15,995 nucleotides of DNA. It comes from Oscillospiraceae bacterium. Its GTDB lineage: Bacteria > Bacillota > Clostridia > Oscillospirales > Oscillospiraceae. The position numbers and the translations under genes were made by a program. A model generated the notes under the pieces. The model did no database searches. It was not told where the DNA came from and worked only from the letters and a program-made list of their open reading frames with translations. Each line of letters opens with the position of its first letter. Position 1 is the stretch's first letter. Location: the NCBI GenBank assembly GCA_031261245.1, contig JAISKU010000129.1, forward strand, positions 1 to 15,995, given 5' to 3'. Positions 8,094-14,083 of the stretch are shown here, piece by piece.

Positions 8094-8879
8094 ATGGGAA
8101 AATTCATAATCATCGGAGAGCGTATACACTGCATATCACCGTCAATCAACAAGGCGATGCAGGAGCGCGACCCGGAGCCGATTCTAAAGCGCGCAAGAGA
8201 GCAGATTGAGGCCGGCGCGACATACCTCGACGTGAACATCGGGCCGTCCGAAAAGGGCGGCGAGGACTTGATGAAGTGGGCCGTCACGACGATTCAGCAG
8301 GCGTGCGACAACGTGCCGCTGTGTCTCGATACATCAAACAAAAAGGCGATCGAGGCGGGAATCTCCGTCTACAACCGCAGCAAGGGCAAGCCGATCGTCA
8401 ACTCCGCCGACGCGGGCGACCGCATTGAGAACATCGACCTCGCCGCCGCAAACGAGGCGATCGTTCTCGCGCTCTGCTCAAAGGCCGGAATCTCGTCCGA
8501 CAATGATGAGCGCATGGGCTACTGCCAGGAGCTGCTTGAGCGCGGCATGGGTCTCGGACTTGAGCCGGAGGACATCTGGTTTGACCCGCTGTTCCTCGTG
8601 GTAAAAGGTATGCAGGACAAGCAGATGGAGGTTTTGAACTTCATCAAGGACCTGTCCGACATGGGGCTCAACTCCACGGGCGGCCTGTCGAACATCTCGA
8701 ACATGATGCCCAAGCACATCCGCCCGATCATGGACAGCGCGATGGTCGCGATGGCGATGTTCTGCGGCCTCACCTCCGCGATCGCGAACCCGCAGGATCT
8801 GCGCCTCATGGAGACGATCCGCTCGTCCGACGTCATCAAATCCAACACGCTCTACGCGGACTCGTACCTCGAGATATAA
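8094..8879 (+). CDS. acsE: 5-methyltetrahydrofolate:corrinoid iron-sulfur protein methyltransferase, AcsE
   Basis: This 261-residue TIM-barrel enzyme of the pterin-binding (DHPS-like) family transfers the methyl group of methyl-THF to Co(I) of AcsCD, joining the methyl branch to the carbonyl branch. Pterin-site features are the N-terminal IIIGERIHC, YLDVNIGPS (45-52), LCLDTSN with D79, IVNSADAGDR with N103, WFDPL with D164, and GGLSNIS with N200. The last corresponds to the conserved asparagine that contacts the methyl-pterin N5 in characterised homologues. Length equals the family norm (about 262). The Shine-Dalgarno TAGGAGG (8082-8088) includes the acsC stop codon and lies 5 nt before the ATG. 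It is the last gene of the operon, and the intrinsic terminator starts 15 bp after its stop. Confidence 0.95.
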   Translation: MGKFIIIGERIHCISPSINKAMQERDPEPILKRAREQIEAGATYLDVNIGPSEKGGEDLMKWAVTTIQQACDNVPLCLDTSNKKAIEAGISVYNRSKGKPIVNSADAGDRIENIDLAAANEAIVLALCSKAGISSDNDERMGYCQELLERGMGLGLEPEDIWFDPLFLVVKGMQDKQMEVLNFIKDLSDMGLNSTGGLSNISNMMPKHIRPIMDSAMVAMAMFCGLTSAIANPQDLRLMETIRSSDVIKSNTLYADSYLEI

Positions 8880-8894
8880 CGCCCAATCACTACA

Positions 8895-8923
8895 AAACCC
8901 GCCGCTTTACGCGGCGGGTTTTT
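8895..8923 (+). terminator. Rho-independent terminator of the acs operon
   Basis: A perfect 11-bp stem (AAACCCGCCGC, loop TTTAC, GCGGCGGGTTT) runs into a short T-tract ending at 8923. It lies 15 bp after the acsE stop and ends one base before the nitroreductase Shine-Dalgarno. The A/T ends make it partly bidirectional, but no minus-strand gene needs it here. Confidence 0.9.
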
Positions 8924-8924
8924 C

Positions 8925-8930
8925 GGAGGT
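8925..8930 (+). promoter_or_regulatory. Nitroreductase ribosome binding site abutting the acs terminator
   Basis: GGAGGT is 6 nt before the ATG at 8937 and one base after the T-tract of the terminator. There is no room for a promoter between the two. Transcription must come by read-through or from a promoter inside acsE; a poor candidate is TATAAC at 8875-8880 with no good -35. Confidence 0.75.
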
Positions 8931-8936
8931 AAACGC

Positions 8937-9665
8937 ATGAACGAAGTGACAAGACAGCTAAAAGCGCGAAAATCCGTGCGCGTATTTGAGGACGCGGCGG
9001 TGCCGCCGGAAATCCTCGACGAGATACTCGATTGCGCGTTCGCCGCGCCGACGGCGGGGTGCCAGATGCTGTATACGATTCTGCATATCACCGACCAAGC
9101 GAAAAAAGACGCGCTCTCCGCGCTGTGCGACAACCAGCCGTTTATCGCGCGTGCGCCCGTCGTGCTCGTGTTCCTCGCGGACTGCCGCCGCTGGCTCGAC
9201 GCGTACCGCCTCGCGGGGGTTGACGCGCCGCCGCCGCGGGAGGCGGATTTGCTGCTCGCGTGCGCGGACGCGTTTATCGCCGCGCAGAACGCCGTGACGG
9301 CGGCGCAGTCGCTCGGGCTCGGCTCGTGCTATATCGGCGACGTTTGGGAGAACAGGGAGAAAATATCGGAGCTGCTCGCACTCGACGAGTTCACGTTTCC
9401 GGCGACGCTGCTCGTCCTCGGCTACCCGACGGAGCAGCAGAAAAAGCGCGAAAAGCCGCGCCGCTTTGACCGGCATTTCCTCGTGTTCGAGAACGCGTAC
9501 CGCCCGCTGACCGAGACGGAGCAACGCGCGATGTTCGAGAATCAGGGCGACGAGGACTTGGAAAAGACGCTGCCGGAGTTCTGCCGACGCAAGTACATGT
9601 CGGAATTCGCGAACGAGATGCGCCGCAGCGTCGCGGAGTATTTGCGGGGATTTCGCCGCGCTTGA
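8937..9665 (+). CDS. Nitroreductase family FMN-dependent oxidoreductase
   Basis: This 242-residue soluble flavoprotein belongs to the nitroreductase superfamily, nearest in layout to the NfsA/FRP-type NAD(P)H:flavin or nitro-compound reductases. FMN-phosphate contacts are R11, S13 and R15 in RKSVRVF, with the second flavin loop AAPTAGCQ at 36-43. The glycine-rich GLGSCYIGDVWEN (about 125-137) is the usual isoalloxazine-side segment. A C-terminal extension of about 65 residues, rich in charged residues and ending RGFRRA, matches the arm that wraps the dimer partner in NfsA/FRP. The physiological substrate cannot be read. The gene lies just behind the acs terminator, and its stop codon overlaps the -35 of the next gene. 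Whether it serves redox balance in the acs pathway is open. Confidence 0.88.
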   Translation: MNEVTRQLKARKSVRVFEDAAVPPEILDEILDCAFAAPTAGCQMLYTILHITDQAKKDALSALCDNQPFIARAPVVLVFLADCRRWLDAYRLAGVDAPPPREADLLLACADAFIAAQNAVTAAQSLGLGSCYIGDVWENREKISELLALDEFTFPATLLVLGYPTEQQKKREKPRRFDRHFLVFENAYRPLTETEQRAMFENQGDEDLEKTLPEFCRRKYMSEFANEMRRSVAEYLRGFRRA

Positions 9666-9690
9666 CAAAATGTGAAACCTGAATTATAAT
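9662..9690 (+). promoter_or_regulatory. Perfect-consensus sigma-70 promoter of the lipoprotein gene
   Basis: TTGACA (9662-9667), an exact 17-nt spacer and TATAAT (9685-9690) match the full bacterial vegetative consensus. The -35 contains the TGA stop of the nitroreductase gene (9663-9665). The predicted start is about 9697, so the lipoprotein mRNA leader is about 82 nt. Confidence 0.85.
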
Positions 9691-9703
9691 GTTAAAAAAG
9701 CAC

Positions 9704-9744
9704 GAAACGGCGCGCCGTTTCCACTGTTCCCCTCGGGAACAGTG
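9704..9744. repeat. Two abutting dyads in the lipoprotein leader
   Basis: An 18-bp perfect palindrome (GAAACGGCG plus CGCCGTTTC, 9704-9721) is followed with no gap by a perfect 10-bp stem with a 3-nt loop (CACTGTTCCC, CTC, GGGAACAGTG, 9722-9744). Both lie just downstream of the predicted transcription start at about 9697. The palindrome could be an operator or an mRNA hairpin; the second is more likely an RNA hairpin. Read on the minus strand, the palindrome is followed after 4 nt by six T residues, so it might also stop leftward transcripts. Confidence 0.65.
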
Positions 9745-9778
9745 AGTTGTGTTGAAAAAATAGGATTGGTGATAAAAA

Positions 9779-10363
9779 ATGAAAAAACTAACGCTAATAT
9801 CGTCGGTTCTCGCACTCGTTCTCGCGCTCTCCCTCGCTGCTTGCGGCGGCAACAGCAATACTGGAGGCAGTTCCACCACCCCGCCCGCGAGCAGCGCTAC
9901 AACGCCGCCGCCCGCCGACAACACACCGAGCGGCGGCAACGAAACCACCGCGCCGAGTAACAACGAAAACACGGCGGATGACTGGCAAGCGTGGCTTAAA
10001 GAAGCCAAAGGCATTGACCTTGTTCTGCCTGATGGTTATACGGTTAGAACGGCGGATGTCCGGTCAAGCTATGAGCTGGTTTTTGATTTGACTGTCGGCG
10101 GCTCAATTACGAGCATAGATTTCGGGCAGCAGTTGATGGACTTAACCGCTGCCGCCGCTTCTAACGGCAACCATCAAGTTCACTTGACAGATGAAGGCCG
10201 TGTAGTAGAAGGTGACGCAATGACCGATTTTTTGGACAGCGTTACCTCGTTTCTTGAAGATAAGAGCGAGGGTTTTGTTGAATGGTGCTACACCTACAAC
10301 GGAGATTTGCAAACTGTCACCTATCAATACAACGCTAAATCCATAGGTATTGCGTTCCATTGA
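9779..10363 (+). CDS. Putative lipoprotein of unknown function
   Basis: The product has 194 residues. The N-terminus is a lipoprotein signal peptide: KK at positions 2-3, a hydrophobic stretch 4-18, and the lipobox LAAC with the lipidated cysteine at C22. Residues 23-64 form a low-complexity Gly/Ser/Thr/Pro/Asn tether. A globular domain of about 130 residues (from DDWQAWL to the end) has alternating strand-like segments and one cysteine. I do not recognise the domain, so no function is given; it would sit on the outer face of the cytoplasmic membrane. GGTGA about 6 nt before the ATG is a weak ribosome site. The distal half uses AT-rich codons: 26 of 60 bases are G/C in 10201-10260, against 49 of 60 in 9181-9240 of the preceding gene. 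That suggests later acquisition. Confidence 0.8.
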   Translation: MKKLTLISSVLALVLALSLAACGGNSNTGGSSTTPPASSATTPPPADNTPSGGNETTAPSNNENTADDWQAWLKEAKGIDLVLPDGYTVRTADVRSSYELVFDLTVGGSITSIDFGQQLMDLTAAAASNGNHQVHLTDEGRVVEGDAMTDFLDSVTSFLEDKSEGFVEWCYTYNGDLQTVTYQYNAKSIGIAFH

Positions 10364-10395
10364 TTTTACGGCAAGGCGGGACGGTTTGCAGGTCG

Positions 10396-11718
10396 CTATT
10401 CCCCCCGCTCCAGCCTCACCACGCACTCCACATGCGCGCACCTCGGGAACATGTCAAACGCCCGCACCTCCGCGACGGAGTAGCCGCGCGCGCCGAACAG
10501 CTTCACGTCGCGCGCGAGCGTCGCGGGGTCGCACGAGACGTACACGACGCGCTCCGGCGACATCGCGGCGACGGCGTCAATCACCTCCGGCGCAAGACCT
10601 TTTCGCGGCGGGTCAACTACGACGACGCCCGGCCGCACACCGCGCTCCGCCAGCTCCCGCGCGGCATCCCCGGCGTCGCCGAGCAAAAACTCCGTGTTTG
10701 CAAGGCCGTTTCGCTCGGCGTTTTCCCGCGCGTTCTCCACGGCCTCCGGCACGATGTCCACGCCGTACACGCGCCCGACGTCCCGCGCGAGCGCGAGCGT
10801 CAGCGTCCCAGCGCCGCAGTACAGGTCGAGCGCCGCGTCGTCCCGCCCGAGCGCGGCGAGCCTGATCGCCTCTGCGTACAGCGCCTCCGCCTGCGCGCGG
10901 TTGACCTGATAGAACGAGCGCGGCGAGAGTCGGAATTTCAGCCCGCACAGGCTGTCCTCAAGATATTCCTCGCCGAAAAGCGTCCGGAACCCGCCCGACA
11001 GCACCGTGTTGCCGGGCGTTTTGTTCGTGTTTTGCAGTATGCTCACGACCTCGGGCACGCGCTCGCGCAGCTTATCGACGAGCTCATTGCGCCGCGGAAT
11101 GTGATCCTTTGCCGTGACGAGCACGACCTGCGCCCCCGCCCCCTCGCGACAGAAAACGTACCGCAGCACGCCGTCGGGTGTGCCGTGCTTTGTCATCCAC
11201 TCGCGCACGGAGAGCGCGGCGCGGTTTGAGACGTCCGACTGTATCAGGCAGCTCTCGACCGGTATTATATCATGGCTGCGCTCACGGTAAAAGCCCGTGA
11301 CGGCGCGGCCGTCCGCGTGTCCGACCTCGAAAATCGCCTTGTTGCGATAGCCCTCCGTCTGCGGGGAGGGGGATACCTCCGGCAGCTCCGCCTCCACGCC
11401 GCCGAGCCGCAGCAGCGCGTCGCGGACGCGTTCGCGCTTGTAGCGCAGCTCCTCGGCGTAGCTCATGTGGGCGAGGTCGCACCCGCCGCACAGCCCGAAG
11501 TGCGGGCACACGGGCTCAATCCGCTCCGGCGAGGCCTCGATTATCCTCTCGATTTTCGCGAAAACGGCGGAATTTGACGCCTTGAGAATCCGCGCCTCGA
11601 CTGTTTCGCCGCGAATCGCGCGGCGCACAAAGACCGCGCGACCGTCGAGCCGCGCCACGCCGTCGCCCGTTGAAGAGTATCCGTCGATTGTAAGTGTCAC
11701 GATATCATTTTTATTCAT
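10396..11718 (-). CDS. rlmD: 23S rRNA (uracil-C5)-methyltransferase, RlmD/RumA family
   Basis: This 440-residue SAM-dependent RNA m5U methyltransferase has an N-terminal TRAM domain (about 1-60). An iron-sulfur site follows, with C71, C77, C80 and C157 in the CPHFGLCGGC arrangement of RumA. The catalytic domain shows SFYQVN (Q271), the SAM loop LDLYCGAGTLTLA (297-309), D321, VVVDPPRKG (366-374), the nucleophile C396 in YVSCDPATLARD and the general base E431 in HVECV. In Gram-positive bacteria this family includes RlmCD and related enzymes that modify one or two 23S uridines, so the exact target is uncertain. GAGGT precedes the ATG by 8 nt. It is divergent from dusB and convergent with the lipoprotein gene across a 32-bp gap without a visible terminator. 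Confidence 0.93.
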   Translation of the reverse strand: MNKNDIVTLTIDGYSSTGDGVARLDGRAVFVRRAIRGETVEARILKASNSAVFAKIERIIEASPERIEPVCPHFGLCGGCDLAHMSYAEELRYKRERVRDALLRLGGVEAELPEVSPSPQTEGYRNKAIFEVGHADGRAVTGFYRERSHDIIPVESCLIQSDVSNRAALSVREWMTKHGTPDGVLRYVFCREGAGAQVVLVTAKDHIPRRNELVDKLRERVPEVVSILQNTNKTPGNTVLSGGFRTLFGEEYLEDSLCGLKFRLSPRSFYQVNRAQAEALYAEAIRLAALGRDDAALDLYCGAGTLTLALARDVGRVYGVDIVPEAVENARENAERNGLANTEFLLGDAGDAARELAERGVRPGVVVVDPPRKGLAPEVIDAVAAMSPERVVYVSCDPATLARDVKLFGARGYSVAEVRAFDMFPRCAHVECVVRLERGE

Positions 11719-11746
11719 TGCAATTTACCTCATTAAAAGGTATTAT
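11718..11746 (+). promoter_or_regulatory. Promoter of the dusB-sigma-anti-sigma operon
   Basis: TTGCAA (11718-11723), 17 nt and TATTAT (11741-11746) place a start at about 11753, some 27 nt before the dusB ATG. The -35 touches the first base of the rlmD start codon on the other strand, so the two promoters are interleaved. Confidence 0.5.
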
Positions 11747-11747
11747 A
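11742..11747 (-). promoter_or_regulatory. -10 of the rlmD promoter
   Basis: TATAAT on the minus strand, 24 nt upstream of the rlmD ATG and outside its ribosome site. No convincing -35 is seen at 16-18 nt. It overlaps the dusB -10, so the two divergent promoters probably compete for polymerase. Confidence 0.45.
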
Positions 11748-11779
11748 TCACAGATGAACACACAAAGAAAGGGTAACGC

Positions 11780-12748
11780 ATGACAATCGGCAACCTAAAA
11801 ATCCCCGGCCGCCTCGCGCTCGCCCCGATGGCCGGCGTGACGGATCTCGCGTTCCGCGAGCTCTGCCGCGAGCTCGGCGCGGCGCTCACATATACCGAGA
11901 TGGTGAGCGCAAAGGCGCTCGTGTACCAGGACTCCAAAACTCGCGGCCTGCTGCAAATCGGAGAGGCGGAGCACCCGGTCGCCGCGCAGATATTCGGAAG
12001 CGAGCCGGAGAGTATGGCCGCCGGGGCCGTGCTCGCGCTGAAACACAGCGGCGCGGATTTTATCGACATCAACATGGGCTGCCCCGTCGGCAAGGTCGTA
12101 AAAAACGGCGACGGCTCGGCGCTCATGCTCGACCCGGACAAGGCCGCGCGAATCGTCGAGGCCGTGGCCCGCGCCATCGACCGCCCCGTGACGGTGAAAA
12201 TCCGCCGCGGCTTCGACAAGGGCCACCTCAACGCCGCAGCGTTCGCCAAAACGCTCGAATCCGCGGGAGCCGCCGCCGTCGCCGTGCACGGCCGCACGCG
12301 CACACAGATGTACGCGGGCAACGCCGACTGGGACTGCATCGGCGAGGTGAAGCGCGCCGTGCAAATCCCCGTTATCGCCAACGGCGATATATGGAGCGGC
12401 GCGGACGCCGCGAAAATCCTCAAATACACCGGCGCGGACATGGCGATGATAGCGCGCGGCGCGCTCGGCAACCCGTGGGTGTTCCGCGAGGCGGCCGCCG
12501 CGCTCGCCGGGGAGCCGATCCCCGCCCGACCGACGGTCACGGAGCTCGCGGACACGGCGGCGCGCCAGCTGAGACGCGCGTGCGAGACGAAGGGAGAGCG
12601 CTCCGCGTGCCTCGACGCGCGGCGGCATTTCGCGTGGTACCTGCGCGGCATTCCCTACGCCGGGTTTTACAGGGAGCGGATCGCGAAAATAGAGACTTTT
12701 GACGACATTTTGCGGATTTCTGAAGATATCAAAAAGAATTTGGGGTGA
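11780..12748 (+). CDS. dusB: tRNA-dihydrouridine synthase, DusB type
   Basis: This 322-residue FMN- and NADPH-dependent enzyme reduces specific uridines in tRNA D-loops. It has a TIM barrel with the flavin-contacting N-terminal strand LALAPMAGVTD (12-22) and the catalytic acid C101 in INMGCPVGKVVKNGDGSALM. K140 lies in VKIRRG, H170 in AVHGRTRTQ, and the phosphate-binding NGDIWSG (201-207) and IARGALGNPW (224-233) follow. The C-terminal helical tRNA-binding domain is complete. The segment after the catalytic cysteine (KVVKNGDGSALM) is characteristic of DusB. AAAGGG lies 6 nt before the ATG. Its stop overlaps the start of the ECF sigma gene by one base (TGATG), so sigma expression is tied to dusB transcription and probably translation. 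In many bacteria dusB sits instead near a type III pantothenate kinase or fis. Confidence 0.95.
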   Translation: MTIGNLKIPGRLALAPMAGVTDLAFRELCRELGAALTYTEMVSAKALVYQDSKTRGLLQIGEAEHPVAAQIFGSEPESMAAGAVLALKHSGADFIDINMGCPVGKVVKNGDGSALMLDPDKAARIVEAVARAIDRPVTVKIRRGFDKGHLNAAAFAKTLESAGAAAVAVHGRTRTQMYAGNADWDCIGEVKRAVQIPVIANGDIWSGADAAKILKYTGADMAMIARGALGNPWVFREAAAALAGEPIPARPTVTELADTAARQLRRACETKGERSACLDARRHFAWYLRGIPYAGFYRERIAKIETFDDILRISEDIKKNLG

Positions 12749-13368
12749 TGGCCTTGGACGCGGAGGAAGAACGCGCGGTAGTGGAGCGGGTGAAATGCGG
12801 CGATAAAGCGGCGTTTGAGGTGCTGCTTATCGCGTCGCAAAACGACGTGTACGCGCTCGCGCTGAAAATGCTCGGCAATCAGGACGACGCGCTCGACGTG
12901 TCGCAGGACGCGTTCCTGCGGGCGTACACCGCCATCGGAAAATTCCGCGCCGACGCGCGCTTTTCCGTGTGGATGTACAGAATAACCTACAATATCTGCC
13001 TCGACAGGCTGCGCAAGACGCGCCGACGAAGCGAGACGTCGCTCGAATCCGAGGAGGGGGAGCCGGAGCTGCAAATCCCGGACTTATCGCCTCTCCCGGA
13101 GGAGCGCGCAGTCTCGCGCGAGACGGCGAAGCTCGTGCGCGCGGGGCTCGACTCGCTGCCGCCGAAGCTGCGCGCGGCGCTCGTCATGCGCGAGGTGAAC
13201 GAGCTGTCCTACGCGGAGATTGCCGCGTCAACGGGCGCGCGCGAGGGCACGGTGAAGTCGCGCATATCGCGGGCGCGCGCGGCTCTCGCGGAATATTTGC
13301 GCAGCAACGGAACTTTTATCGACGACAACCGTCATAACGGCGAAGAGGGAGGCGACAGCGATGCGTGA
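12748..13368 (+). CDS. ECF-type RNA polymerase sigma factor (RpoE/SigW-like)
   Basis: The 206-residue product has sigma region 2 at about 20-90 (NDVYALALKMLGNQDDALDV, then the -10-binding helix FRADARFSVWMYRITYN) and region 4 at about 128-186, whose helix-turn-helix is NELSYAEIAASTGAREGTVKSRISRAR. Region 3 is absent, as in all group IV sigmas. The linker is acidic and a hydrophilic tail of about 20 residues follows region 4. Start choice is open: ATG at 12748 overlaps the dusB stop by one base, GTG at 12745 adds one residue, and TTG at 12754 lies 5 nt after GGTGA. The downstream anti-sigma gene overlaps its last 8 bases. Under inducing conditions the pair should control its own regulon; the signal is unknown. 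Confidence 0.92.
   Translation: MALDAEEERAVVERVKCGDKAAFEVLLIASQNDVYALALKMLGNQDDALDVSQDAFLRAYTAIGKFRADARFSVWMYRITYNICLDRLRKTRRRSETSLESEEGEPELQIPDLSPLPEERAVSRETAKLVRAGLDSLPPKLRAALVMREVNELSYAEIAASTGAREGTVKSRISRARAALAEYLRSNGTFIDDNRHNGEEGGDSDA
13309..13332 (+). promoter_or_regulatory. ECF-like promoter motif before the first anti-sigma gene (tentative)
   Basis: GGAAC (13309-13313), a 16-nt spacer and CGT (13330-13332, followed by CA) match the general form of ECF sigma promoters. The motif lies inside the end of the sigma gene, about 29 nt before the anti-sigma ATG. The bases are also constrained by coding, and about one such match is expected by chance in this much sequence. Confidence 0.2.
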
Positions 13369-14083
13369 AAATGATATTAAGAACCTTGACGGACTGATTT
13401 CCGCGTCGCTGCGGGAGAGCGTCTCCGCCCCCCAAGAGCTGCGGCACAATGTCATGTCGGCCATCGCCGACCTCGACGCGCAAACTTCGCCGCAGCGCCG
13501 CGCAATCCCGCGCTTCGTCCGCTACGCCCCGGCGCTCGCGTGCGTCGCAATCGTCTGCTTCATCGGCGTGACGTTCCTGCGCAACGGCGGCGCGAAGTCC
13601 GCCGCCCCTCCGCAATACGGAACGTCGTTTGACTACACGGTCTCAAACGGCGCGGATTCGGGCGGCGCGGTCCCCGAGATCGGCTCGGCGGGCGGTTCGG
13701 CGACCGGAAGCCTCAACAAGGATATGCTGGCGGCTCCGCCGGCGGCCGCGCCGATGCCGACTCCGTCGCCAAAGCCGGAAGAGAACTATAGTGATACTCC
13801 GATGTACGCCGCCGCACCGGCGGACGACTCCGAGAGCCCCGCAGCCTCTGCCGAAACCGCCGCAATCGCCGCCGAGGTCATCGTGGCGACTGACGAGCTG
13901 CCCGACGAGCTGCGCGACATGGAGAGCGTTGCCCTCGACGACGGCACGTACCTGTTTGAGAACGTACCGCACGATACGGTCGAGAAGCTATTGAAAATCG
14001 GCGCAGTCCTGAGCTCCGGCGACCTCCCGGAGGGCACGGTGAGCGTCCTGTGGACGCCGGGGAACAGCGTCAGCCGCCGATAA
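13361..14083 (+). CDS. Putative membrane-anchored anti-sigma factor
   Basis: The 240-residue product begins with a cytoplasmic part of about 52 residues, with a helical segment resembling the N-termini of anti-sigma factors (LDGLISASLRESVSAPQEL). One membrane helix follows at about 54-73 (YAPALACVAIVCFIGVTFL). An extracytoplasmic tail of about 165 residues is rich in Gly/Ser/Ala/Pro, then gives way to a compact C-terminal segment (EVIVATDELPDELRDM to the end). The zinc-binding HxxxCxxC motif of ZAS anti-sigmas is absent. Function is inferred from position: it overlaps the sigma gene by 8 bp and has its own GGGAGG 8 nt before the ATG. Its last 14 bases overlap the end of the minus-strand DUF4367-like gene. 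No database domain is recognised with confidence. Confidence 0.7.
   Translation: MRENDIKNLDGLISASLRESVSAPQELRHNVMSAIADLDAQTSPQRRAIPRFVRYAPALACVAIVCFIGVTFLRNGGAKSAAPPQYGTSFDYTVSNGADSGGAVPEIGSAGGSATGSLNKDMLAAPPAAAPMPTPSPKPEENYSDTPMYAAAPADDSESPAASAETAAIAAEVIVATDELPDELRDMESVALDDGTYLFENVPHDTVEKLLKIGAVLSSGDLPEGTVSVLWTPGNSVSRR

Noticed and set aside
10360..11229. Open frame of 289 codons on the plus strand opposite rlmD
   Set aside because: Mirror frame of a gene with all RumA motifs; composition is typical of a shadow frame.
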